DNA of 64,000 bases from contig JASAOL010000562.1 of assembly GCA_030849045.1 (NCBI GenBank), positions 1 through 64,000 of the forward strand, given 5' to 3'. Positions 38,074 to 46,953 of the stretch are shown here, piece by piece. The number at the start of each line of letters is the position of its first letter. Position 1 is the first letter of the stretch. The position numbers and the translations under genes are program-made. The notes beneath the pieces are model-generated. The model had not been told where the DNA came from and did not search any database. It worked only from the letters and a program-made list of their open reading frames with translations. Source of the DNA: Wallacemonas rigidus (Eukaryota; Euglenozoa; Kinetoplastea; Trypanosomatida; Trypanosomatidae).

Positions 38074-39682
38074 CGCGCCGCGCGAAACACAATCTCTTCG
38101 TGGCGGACGCAACAAATATACAAGGGGAGGCGAAGGCACCGACCGAGAAAAGGCGGAGAGAGGACAGGGGGAGGTTTGCACAGGTGTGTGTTAAAGAACA
38201 ACGGAGGCACGCACGCGCCGTCGCGACTGGCACCGACCAGAGCGCGTCAATAACCGTGCTGCATTGACCCGATAACACGCACATGTGCTTCAACAGGGCA
38301 CAAGACGAGCTGCACATTGTTCAGTAGATGAAATGAACAAGGGGGTGAAATGCGGTGATACTCAGGGAATATCGGTGGTGCCGCCGCAATCGCCTCGAGG
38401 TACACAAGCGTGCGTCACGCCCGGACGCTGCTGGTGAAACGGGCGCGCTGGAGAAGGCGCAGGCGCTGGACTCTCAGCTGTGCAGACAGCGGGTGCGCAC
38501 TGCCCCTTCCGTGTGTGTCCTGTGTGCTGCATGGGATGGTGTTGCTGCTCAGGCCGCACCACGGTGTGGGAAAAGAACAGTGGGCAAAAGCCGCCTTTTT
38601 GGTAGCGATTGCCCACGGCAGTACCTGGTCTCCACACGCACCGCAAGTGTTCAAGGAATATTAAAGAACGGCAGCTAAGGCGAGCTCAGTGCTGCACTCA
38701 ATGACAGTGTTCGCACAGAAACAACAGCAAGAAAAAAAAAGGAGGGGAGAACGTATACACACGCGAATGAAGCGATTAGAAAAAGAGGGCGAGGATCAGC
38801 GCACCAGACAGGCAGCCTTTCCTTCCCTGTGTGTCTGCGGGGCGGAGAAGGGGGTGATGTGCGTATCGAAAAACGGGAGGGAGCTGCCTCACTTCTCAAA
38901 ACTAAACAGAGTGAAAGATATGATGGGCGCATCGAAGCAGCCGCGTTTGAAAGAAGAGATGTGTGTGCCAAGAAAGAGAGAAGACGAGGAAAAAGCCAAA
39001 CACAACGAAAGAAACAAAAAAAGGAAAGACAAAACTTCAGGAAGTTTTCTTCTTCATGCACACACGCGTTGGCAGAACGGCCATCTGACAGACCAGGATA
39101 CCCGCTTGTGGCCGCGATCACTGCCACGAGAGCTTGTTGCCGTCACGGCGCTTCTCTCAGAGAAGCCAAAGATACGCATGCGGTTCATTGCGCGGAGTGC
39201 ATGAAAAGGTGTTTTTCGATAGGTCTCATGGACCACGCGAGGCAACAAAGAGTTTTTTACATCCAGACACTTGGGGATCCTGGTGCCAGGCCGCAGCGAC
39301 AGCGGTGAGAAAGCCGGGCCGCAAGAGACCCCCAAAAAAAACAAAAGCATGTGTTCTGTTGGCGCCCAGCACAGACGATGGTGGCACGCGTGTAGTGGAA
39401 GACTGCACGTGACAGCGTGAGTGTATGCGTGGGGAAGTATACGTTCAGCCTCTCCACTCGTGTACCTCGTCCTGACTCACTTCTTGTTTCGCTCTGTCAA
39501 TCAAAGAGAACTGCAAAGCCGGACAGACGACACGAGGCAGCGGGGGAAAAAAAAAAGCGTGAACACGCACGAGAACACACAAAAGGCAGCTGTGTTGAGC
39601 CGACCGCTATCGGTTCTACGCCCGCCCATGCGGGCCTTTCCCTGTTCGCTCTGTGTAGACGCTCCCTGAAGAGTTTCCAAAG
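38074..39682. other. Long spacer with an orphan splice signal
   Basis: 1.6 kb between the 12-TM protein and inhibitor-2 genes. Beyond the acceptor above it holds a second clear C/T tract on the minus strand (about 38753-38726) with AG near 38699-38698, further purine runs near 38990-39035, and an A-run at 39546-39556. Frames at 38362-38654 and 38675-39127 have weak composition or lack an early ATG. A non-coding or very short coding transcript between 38200 and 38700 is possible. Confidence 0.5.
38096..38174 (-). promoter_or_regulatory. Trans-splice acceptor of the 12-TM protein gene
   Basis: A pyrimidine-rich tract on the minus strand (about 38174-38143) is followed by AG at 38097-38096 and another two bases on. 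The 5' UTR is about 22 nucleotides. Confidence 0.6.
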
Positions 39683-40330
39683 TCAATCGGCACCGCCCTG
39701 TGTTTTCTGCTTGGCGAGCATCTCCTTGAATTTGGCACCTTCATCTGCGTAGACGGCCTTGCGCATGGTTCGGAATTCTCGGTCCTTCTGCTCACGTTCC
39801 AGTTCACCGTTCGCTGTGCCGGCCGCCAACATTGGTCGGCCGTTCTTGGCGACAGGTGCGACAGGTGCGTTCCTCCTCTGCTCCTGCATCGCCTCCTCCT
39901 TCACCTTCTTGACGTAGGCGTTGACCTCGGGGTCCCACTGGGTGTCGCCGGAGTCCATCATCGCTTCCATGTCGTCGTCAATATGAACGTACGGCGTCTT
40001 GGGCTCGTCAATGTGCTTTGTGACGGGGTGTGTGCGCTGATATTCCTCATTGGCCTCCAAGTTCTTCTCATCCCAGACGACACGCCGGCGCGAGGACGAG
40101 TTAGAGGCCCCGCTACTACGCCTTCCCGCGGTGGAGCTGCCGCTGGCCTGCCTAGCGGCGAAAGGAGTGGCGCCGACGGCGGGAGCAGCGGCACTCGCGG
40201 GCGCCTTGACCGCGCTCTTCGCCGGGGGCTGGCTGGGCTTCGCGGACGCGCTGGCGGGGGGAGCCACGGACTTGAGTGCCGGCTTCAGAGGCGTCGCAGC
40301 GCCACCAGTAAACTTGCTCGTCGCGCTCAT
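39683..40330 (-). CDS. Protein phosphatase inhibitor 2 homologue (IPP-2/Glc8 family)
   Basis: A 215-residue, mostly disordered regulator of protein phosphatase 1. All three family landmarks are seen in order: KPALKSV (16-22), the equivalent of the KGILK motif; VVWDEKNLEANEEY (84-97), the equivalent of the QKWDEMNI helix; and IDEPKTPY (107-114), where the threonine before proline matches the GSK3 site T72 of mammalian inhibitor-2. The long Ala/Pro/Ser linker between the first two is larger than in animals. The C-terminal 60 residues form a charged helix. Inhibitor-2 binds the PP1 active site and is released by phosphorylation; PP1 regulation in this cell is inferred. Confidence 0.85.
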   Translation of the reverse strand: MSATSKFTGGAATPLKPALKSVAPPASASAKPSQPPAKSAVKAPASAAAPAVGATPFAARQASGSSTAGRRSSGASNSSSRRRVVWDEKNLEANEEYQRTHPVTKHIDEPKTPYVHIDDDMEAMMDSGDTQWDPEVNAYVKKVKEEAMQEQRRNAPVAPVAKNGRPMLAAGTANGELEREQKDREFRTMRKAVYADEGAKFKEMLAKQKTQGGAD

Positions 40331-40995
40331 TGTGAGTGTGTTCGATGCGTAGGTGTTCCTGTTGTTTGCTTGGAATTGTGTTACACGTCGCAGGAAGTTA
40401 CGCGTTTGACCTGTTTGTATGTGGAGTTGGTGGTGTGAGTGTCGTGAGTATCAATTGCGTAAGGAATTTCTTTCGCGTGTGTGTGACGTGTGAGAAAGGG
40501 GGAAGAGAAAGCGAGGAGATGTAGAGATTTCCGAATTGGAATTCACAGGCACAGACAAGTGAGAGCCGTGGCAGCTCGAAACCGCCTAAAGTGCCTACGA
40601 CATGCTGCTATTGTCTCTCAGTGGTGTCTGCAATCAAGAGGTGAGTGCGCACAGTGCGAGGACGGCAAGAGGCGAAGTGGGTGCAGGTACGATGTAGAAA
40701 ACGGGAGCTGCCGTGTGGCGTACGCGTGCCGACCATTCAAATACGGTCAAAGCGGGGGCCACACGTTCCACAGAGCGACCCCTTCGACGAACCTTTTTTC
40801 CTGTTCTCCAGCAGACGACACACACACACACACGAAAAAGGAGAGAAAAACGGCGCGGCGGTCGAACCACCCAGAGAAAACAAAGAGGCTGACAAAAGAC
40901 ACCTGCGGAGAGACATAAGTGCACAGACTCCCATTTGGTGCTCCCCTTCTTCTTCTTGTTTTTTGTTGTTGTTGTTGTTGTTCTCTGTGGGCGCC
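40331..40995. other. Spacer
   Basis: Inhibitor-2 leader, AC repeat near 40818-40834, a TTG microsatellite at about 40962-40981 and the 3' UTR of the zinc-finger gene. No gene seen. Confidence 0.6.
40411..40526 (-). promoter_or_regulatory. Trans-splice acceptor of the inhibitor-2 gene
   Basis: A C/T tract on the minus strand (40526-40492) is followed by the first AG at 40412-40411, about 80 bases before the ATG at 40330. Confidence 0.5.
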
Positions 40996-42459
40996 TCACA
41001 TGTTCAGCAGATGTGGTGGCAGAAGGTGCTCCGCAATGTACACCGGTATCCCTGTCAGTACCAAGCGAGTGGGTAGTCGGACACCATCACGGTGACAAAG
41101 AGACGGAGGGATTGGGATTCCGCAGAACAGGTGCACGACCTCTTCCGGCGCGTCAGTCGTCGGGCTCAAAGGCGCCGGCCCAGCCAGCCCAACAGACAGC
41201 GAGCTTGGGGATGGTGACGGGGGCGTCGTGGAGCTTGGGCTTGTCGTGCTGGCGGTACCAGCGGCTTTGGCAGCCTTTCGCAAGGCCAGACGCTGCTTCA
41301 ATGACGACACGGCACTAGTCGAGTCGGCACTCTCACTCGCCACAGTCGCGGATGCCGATGCGTCAGAGGCCAGTGCAACTTTGGGGCTGTTGGTGCGCTG
41401 GCGCTCCTCTGTCTTGTCTGGAGTTCCCGTCGAGGCGTCTGTCGCTGCGACCTCCGATGCGTGCGCGGAGTGCGACTGCAGCGCGAGCCGCACACGCTCA
41501 TCGTAAAACGCCTTTTGTGCGGTACTGAGAGCGTCCCAGTGCTCCGACATGACGCGCAGGTAGTCTTTCTCCGCGGTCGGCGACTCAAACGCGGGTGGTG
41601 CGGTCCACCGTGGCGACGCCAGAGTCGGCGGTAGCGCCGGTGTGGGTGCGCTCGATGGCACAGCCCCTGCACTAAGGTTTGCACTTGAGGGGTCTGAAGT
41701 TGCGGAACGGCCGTACCGACGCACGTACCGCTCCTGTGAGAACTTCACCGCACATGGTGGTGCGTCGGCGCCAAGGCGCAGAGAGCAGCACAGCAACGCC
41801 ACGGCTTTCGACGCGGTGGGGACATCGGGCATCTCCACGTAGCAGAACGCACCGGTTGGTGTCGCCGCCGCGCGCAGGTCGCCGAGGGGGAGCTCGACAC
41901 CGACGGACTGAAGCTGTTCAACGAGCGCCTGTTTCACATCGTCCACGGAGAAGCCCCGGATCGGGCCGAGAAATAGTTCAGACGTCGGAACCGTTTGCAG
42001 GCTATCCGCATACGTGGTCGAACAACGGAAGCAACTTTCGCGCTCTGACGAGTTCCAGTTGCTGCACACCGCACAGGCCCAGTCATCCCTCTTGAGGGGT
42101 GGAGACGGGCCAAGAACGCCCTGCGTAGAGACGGGTGTAGGGGGCACCAGCGAGCTACGAAGTACATCCAGCGTGGCGGACCTTGTCCGAAGCAACGCCT
42201 CAGCGCGCGACATTTTGTGTTCGCGCTTTGGGTGCGTAGCGTAGTGGCTTTTACCGCTGTCACTATCACGCTGCGTGTGTTCGGGAGTCGGTGACCGCGG
42301 GCGTCGGCTCCTCGATGGCAGCAGGGTGTCTGCCCGCAGAGCAGCACTGGGGTTGCTCAGCGAAGGTGGCGAACGCGCCCAGCCCCGCCCTTTGCGTACT
42401 TCCGCTTCTTCGATGCCAACGTCCATTGGCGGAGAAATGTCGCGACCGTCGTGGCTCAT
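40996..42459 (-). CDS. RanBP2-type zinc-finger protein with an RRM-like region
   Basis: A 487-residue, largely disordered protein, probably RNA-binding. One RanBP2-type zinc finger lies at about 126-150 (WACAVCSNWN, cysteines C129, C132, C143, C146), a fold that often reads GGU in single-stranded RNA. It is followed at about 160-255 by a stretch with RRM-like strands (ELFLGPIRGFSVDDVKQAL and GAFCYVEMP). A zinc finger next to an RRM recalls RBM5/RBM10-type splicing factors. The rest is Ser/Pro/Ala/Thr-rich, with RS-like dipeptides near residue 50. Which RNA it acts on is unknown. The acceptor at 42484 excludes upstream non-ATG codons; the first ATG is 42459. Confidence 0.8.
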   Translation of the reverse strand: MSHDGRDISPPMDVGIEEAEVRKGRGWARSPPSLSNPSAALRADTLLPSRSRRPRSPTPEHTQRDSDSGKSHYATHPKREHKMSRAEALLRTRSATLDVLRSSLVPPTPVSTQGVLGPSPPLKRDDWACAVCSNWNSSERESCFRCSTTYADSLQTVPTSELFLGPIRGFSVDDVKQALVEQLQSVGVELPLGDLRAAATPTGAFCYVEMPDVPTASKAVALLCCSLRLGADAPPCAVKFSQERYVRRYGRSATSDPSSANLSAGAVPSSAPTPALPPTLASPRWTAPPAFESPTAEKDYLRVMSEHWDALSTAQKAFYDERVRLALQSHSAHASEVAATDASTGTPDKTEERQRTNSPKVALASDASASATVASESADSTSAVSSLKQRLALRKAAKAAGTASTTSPSSTTPPSPSPSSLSVGLAGPAPLSPTTDAPEEVVHLFCGIPIPPSLCHRDGVRLPTRLVLTGIPVYIAEHLLPPHLLNM

Positions 42460-43086
42460 GGAGTACAGTGAGCCAACAACGACCTTTGAGTTCACCAACA
42501 ACAGCAACAGAAAAAAAAAGGGGGGTCGGCGATACAGCTAGCAGGCGAGAAGCAACTATGTGAGGCTCAAGTAGTAGGTGCTGTGAAGAGCGCGGAGCAT
42601 GAAACAGGAAAGGCGACAGCTGTTGTGCGCAGCCATGGGACGCAGGCCCGCCAGTACTGCTCTCCCACATGTGCGAGCACAGAAAAGCAGTGAATCGAGA
42701 GTGTAGGCGACTTATGCCACGTCGCGCACTCGCTCTGTGGCGGCGTGCCATTTTTTTCTCACCACCACTTGTTTCACATTTCCTCTCTGTCATTCTCTTA
42801 TTCGCAAGACGCACAACGACCGCACTCTCTTCATCGACAAGAATGATGTCGTTTAACCACGTTTCAGAAACAAGCCTTCGTCACCACATGGTCAGCGCGG
42901 CACGCTGGCTGCGTAGGCGTACGTATGTACACCTTCATCGCGCTTTCGCTGCGTTCACTGATCCTTTTGTTCTTTTTTTTTTTCTTTTTTTTTTCAAGTT
43001 GTTGTTGTCTTCCGATCTTCTCACTGGTGCATCTGACATGGACGCGCACTCCGCACGGCGCAGTGAGAAAGCAGTCTGTACATGCT
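42460..43086. other. Spacer
   Basis: Leader of the zinc-finger gene and the 3' UTR of the WW-domain gene, with T-runs near 42967-42993 on the given strand. No gene seen. Confidence 0.6.
42484..42526 (-). promoter_or_regulatory. Trans-splice acceptor of the zinc-finger gene
   Basis: A C/T run on the minus strand (42526-42511) is followed by the first AG at 42485-42484, giving a 5' UTR of about 24 nucleotides. Confidence 0.6.
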
Positions 43087-46000
43087 TCACTTACGCGATA
43101 AAGCCGTGGTCGGATCACGTGCGACCATCTCCTGCATGATGTGCCGTACGACGCGTTCCGCCTCCGCCTCTGCCTTCGCGATGATGCGCTTCTCGCGGTC
43201 CGACTTGGCGTCTTTGTGCAAGGAGTCGCGCAGAGACACAATATGCGCATACTTGTCCTTGGCGCGACGCTGAAGGGCCGCCGCGATAGCCGGATCGGTG
43301 AGCAGCTCACTCACCGTTTCACTGACTGCCTGTGTCAGATCCTCGTAGGCTGTCGTCGCCCCATCACCGGAAAATGATGTACGCGTGCTCTCCTCCTCTA
43401 ACAGGTTCGTTGCGAGAACAGAAACTGTGTACGTCATTGACTCGATGCCTTTGCGCGCGACACCGAAAAAGTCGGCGTTCTCATCATCTTCGCCACCGCT
43501 GTTGTCGTCAACTGAGGCTGCGCCTGGGCCGGATCGCGTGCGGTGCCGCCCGCCTGCACCGGCGCCCGCTCTCTGTCGTGTGGAGAGCGCTTCCTGGCCT
43601 TTGCCATACGCCTGCGACACGTTGCGCGAGAGCGCCACCAGTGCGAGCAGCGGTGTCGTAGGTGGGATCAGTGCTTTGGGGTGAATGAGGCGCACAGCTG
43701 CCGAGCCGCTCTCGAACGTCGAAGACGGGAACGAGGAGGCCTCCTGAACGATATCGAGTCGTAGGCACTCACGCACCGCCTCCATCACGACGAACAGTTT
43801 TTGACGCGTGACCCAGAACTCGAGCCGAAACAGTGGGCGTGCCGCCATCTCGTCCGCGGGTGTCTCCACGGCGGATCTCGATGCGGCGCTGCTGCTCACC
43901 GTCTCGAACGGAAGGCAGTGCATGGCGTTGCGGGTAAGGTGCTCGAGAGCCACATCTCCACAGTACCGTACGAGGACGGGATACGACAGCAGCGCCGCCG
44001 CGTCCATGGCGTTGAAGCACGTCTCTGCAATATCGCTACAGACGGTAAGGAGATCCACGAGTACGGTCCACGCTACATGCGGGGACATCGTCGTGGCCTG
44101 CTTCTCGTCGGCAGAAGGCGGACTGGGGACGAAGGACGACGCGAGCCGACCGCGCGTGCTCACGACGTGTGAGAGCACGTAGGTGCGGAGGGCGTGCTGC
44201 ACAGAGTGGTACAACGCCGCGTCGGCGTCTTCACTCTGACCGGAGAAAGCACCCATTTCGCCGTCAAACAGGTTGAAGACGTTCCCACGATCGGGGTGCA
44301 GTGCGCCATCTCTCCTACCTCGCATGGTGGACGCGGAAGACGACGCCGGGTAGGCTCCACCTTGACGGCTGTCTGCGCCGAACGATTGAGCGCGGTCAGC
44401 CGTGCGGAAGCTCTCTGCTGATACCGTCTCATGCGTCGGACGGTGTTTCAGGCGCTGGACGAGTTGCGCAGTACTGGCCTCGCGCGTCGCTGTAGACTGT
44501 AGCATCTCCACCACACAGGAGAGAAGCACTTCCTCGACCAGCTGCTGGCCCTCCGCATCCTCGGGCACACGTTGCTGCGAAGAGGGGTCGGCCAGCTTCT
44601 GGCGCACCCGCGCGGCCGTCGCACTCGCCGACGTCGACGTGCACGCGGTGTCCTCGGAGGTACCGGTAGTCGGAGCAGCTGTCATGTTTTGACGCACGGT
44701 GCTCGCCAACCCAGGACGTGTGACGGCGAAATCCTGCGATGCGATTTTCGTCTCCGGCGACGGCGCCCGCCGTGCGGTGGCTTCGTGCTTTTCGCTCGGT
44801 GCGTGGCCGCGCAGCATGGCGAAGGCTTTCACTAAGCGTTCCACAGCCTCGGAAGTCTCGCGGAGCTCCACAATCTTGGGGTCTTCCGGTGGTGCAACAG
44901 CAGCCGGGGCTGGTGCGTACCCCGACGATGGCGGGGGCAGTGGTGGAGGCACCTGCGTTGTGAAGGTCAGGCCAGCCCATTCCCCGGGGGGCTGTGCGCT
45001 CGGCTCAGCCGCCAGAGCTACGCCCGGATACGATGGCGCCGTTGTGAGTGCGGGTGCCGCCCCCGACCCAAGGGGAAATCTGCTCTTGTCGAAACCGGGC
45101 TGTGGAAGATCTGGTAGCGTCATGTGGAGTGTCGGCGGCGAGACAGGGGAGACGAATGCGGCGCGTGAGGAGGTCATGGCCGAGGCATCACCGCTGCGCT
45201 GGCCAAGGATGGCGTTGCTGAGGCTGAGCTGCGGCACGACACTGCCCCCGTTCGTCAGCGGGCCGTATCTGGCGTCGTGCTCGGACGCCGCCGACATCAA
45301 CGGTTTTTGTGTGGGGGCAATGGCATTGGCTGAACTTGTCGTCGTGACAAGCGGGGCCTTCAAGTGCTGCGAGAGGGTGCTGAACACGCTGCTGGGGTCC
45401 GCCGATGAGTTCTCTTCTTCTTCGTGTGCGCTGCCTCCCCTGTGCGCGGCGGTCTCGGAGGGGGCATCGGGCGCTCGCGCTGGCTGTGCGGGCGGGCTGT
45501 CTGTGTGCACGGCCCCCTGCTCGAGGGGGCTGCTGCGTCCTGCATCGGTGTCCCCGTGTGGCGTGGTGAGAGACGGCTTCGGCGAGATCAGCGCGTCTGA
45601 GACGGCACTTGGCCCCCGAGACACGCTCATCCCCAGCTCGCTGGTTGGCTGCACCGCACTCTCGAACGGCACCGAGGACCGCGCGAGGCTTGGCGCGTGG
45701 CTGTTGAATGCGACGAATGTGCCAAACTGGTTGAACTCGCTGTTCAGGTCGGCGTTCCGCGCGCGTCTGAAGCGAGCGGGGTCGCCGTCGCCGATGGTGG
45801 CCTCCGAGTACGTGCTCATGGACTCACCATGACCAGGCATCCCTGAGCTGCGGCGGGTGCTGGACTCGCTGTCGTGGTGTGAGCTGTCGCCGAGAAGCCA
45901 CTTACGCAGATCCCACGTCTTTTCCTTCGTGAGAACATTGTAAAAGTACGGGCGGCCGGTGTCCTCGTCACGGGCTTTTCGCCAAATACCAGCAGCCAGC

Positions 46001-46326
46001 GCGCGTTCCAGTAGGTCTGTGCCCGTGCTCCGTCGGCGGCTTCCGTCATGGCTGCTTTCGTCTGACGCCTTCGTTGACTGGGGAGCCGCGTCTGTGGTGG
46101 ATGCCGTTGCACTGGGCGTAGGTGCCGGGAGAGGGCTGGGAGATGCTGCAGCAGTGTCCGACACGGGAACAGGAACAGGAACGGGAACGGAAAGTGTCTG
46201 TGGAACGGCCGGTGGTGCCTGCGTTGTAACTGGGCTCCTGGCGCTCTTTGGCGTCGACGAGCCAGACGAACGGGGCGACGACGTGCCCGTGGACTCCTCG
46301 TCAAATGAATCTTCGTAGTCGTTCAT
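43087..46326 (-). CDS. Large disordered protein with a WW-like domain
   Basis: A 1079-residue protein. The N-terminus (1-105) is Ser/Thr/Pro-rich and includes a VP dipeptide repeat (about 47-55). A WW-like domain lies at 113-142: W115, then RPYFYN (125-130) and KTWDL (136-140). WW domains bind proline-rich partners. Residues 150-480 are disordered with many Ser, Pro and Ala. From about 490 on there are helical segments with acidic and Ala-rich parts, and the last 80 residues form a charged helix (KDKYAHIVSLRDSLHKDAKS). No catalytic domain is seen. It could be a cytoskeletal scaffold or an RNA-processing adaptor; I cannot choose. Confidence 0.82.
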   Translation of the reverse strand: MNDYEDSFDEESTGTSSPRSSGSSTPKSARSPVTTQAPPAVPQTLSVPVPVPVPVSDTAAASPSPLPAPTPSATASTTDAAPQSTKASDESSHDGSRRRSTGTDLLERALAAGIWRKARDEDTGRPYFYNVLTKEKTWDLRKWLLGDSSHHDSESSTRRSSGMPGHGESMSTYSEATIGDGDPARFRRARNADLNSEFNQFGTFVAFNSHAPSLARSSVPFESAVQPTSELGMSVSRGPSAVSDALISPKPSLTTPHGDTDAGRSSPLEQGAVHTDSPPAQPARAPDAPSETAAHRGGSAHEEEENSSADPSSVFSTLSQHLKAPLVTTTSSANAIAPTQKPLMSAASEHDARYGPLTNGGSVVPQLSLSNAILGQRSGDASAMTSSRAAFVSPVSPPTLHMTLPDLPQPGFDKSRFPLGSGAAPALTTAPSYPGVALAAEPSAQPPGEWAGLTFTTQVPPPLPPPSSGYAPAPAAVAPPEDPKIVELRETSEAVERLVKAFAMLRGHAPSEKHEATARRAPSPETKIASQDFAVTRPGLASTVRQNMTAAPTTGTSEDTACTSTSASATAARVRQKLADPSSQQRVPEDAEGQQLVEEVLLSCVVEMLQSTATREASTAQLVQRLKHRPTHETVSAESFRTADRAQSFGADSRQGGAYPASSSASTMRGRRDGALHPDRGNVFNLFDGEMGAFSGQSEDADAALYHSVQHALRTYVLSHVVSTRGRLASSFVPSPPSADEKQATTMSPHVAWTVLVDLLTVCSDIAETCFNAMDAAALLSYPVLVRYCGDVALEHLTRNAMHCLPFETVSSSAASRSAVETPADEMAARPLFRLEFWVTRQKLFVVMEAVRECLRLDIVQEASSFPSSTFESGSAAVRLIHPKALIPPTTPLLALVALSRNVSQAYGKGQEALSTRQRAGAGAGGRHRTRSGPGAASVDDNSGGEDDENADFFGVARKGIESMTYTVSVLATNLLEEESTRTSFSGDGATTAYEDLTQAVSETVSELLTDPAIAAALQRRAKDKYAHIVSLRDSLHKDAKSDREKRIIAKAEAEAERVVRHIMQEMVARDPTTALSRK

Positions 46327-46953
46327 CGGTGCGTTGGTACGGCGCTATGTGTGAGTGCGTGCGTGCGTCTTTATGTGTCCGTCTCTTCCTCTATGTTTAG
46401 GCCTACGCGATCGAAAGAGAAACGTGTAGTCGGTCTATTGAGACGTGTGATATGCCGCGGCAAAATCTGACGCACTCGGCTGTGACACAGTTCTGTGATG
46501 AGACTGGGTGTAATCACCAACAAAACGCTGCCGGTGAGTTGAACCCGCGAGCCCGTTAAGAAGAGGAGAAAAGGGAAGAGAGTGCAGACAGAGAGAGACA
46601 ACACGAAACCGGAGGAAACAGTACAAATATGATCCGCTTACAGAGGCACCTGCTGGTATGGCACGCAGTGCACGGCGGTGCCCATGCGTAGGGCGACTCA
46701 ATACGCACACGAGCCATCGTCCTTCCAGAGGAGGATGGGGGGAAGAAGCTGAGCTACAAGATATCAACAGGAGAAGGGAAATCTTAGCCGAGGTCAATCA
46801 CTGCGCTCTCTTGACTTGTCAACTGGGGTAGGTGCAGATTTATTTGTTTCCACTTGGCGCTAATTAGCTGTTGTGCATCTCTGTGATTTAAAAAAAAAAA
46901 GGAGAGACGTGCCCGTGCAGCGTCATCGCCACCGGCGGCAAGCATGACAGGCG
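46327..46953. other. Spacer
   Basis: Leader and acceptor of the WW gene, an A-run at 46890-46900 and the 3' UTR of the SNF2 gene. No gene seen. Confidence 0.6.
46528..46608 (-). promoter_or_regulatory. Trans-splice acceptor of the WW-domain gene
   Basis: A long C/T tract on the minus strand (46608-46556) is followed, without another AG, by AG at 46529-46528. The 5' UTR would be about 200 nucleotides. Confidence 0.5.

Noticed and set aside
38675-39127. 150-codon minus-strand frame
   Set aside because: Rich in Phe, Ser, Leu and Pro from pyrimidine tracts; no conserved-looking segment.
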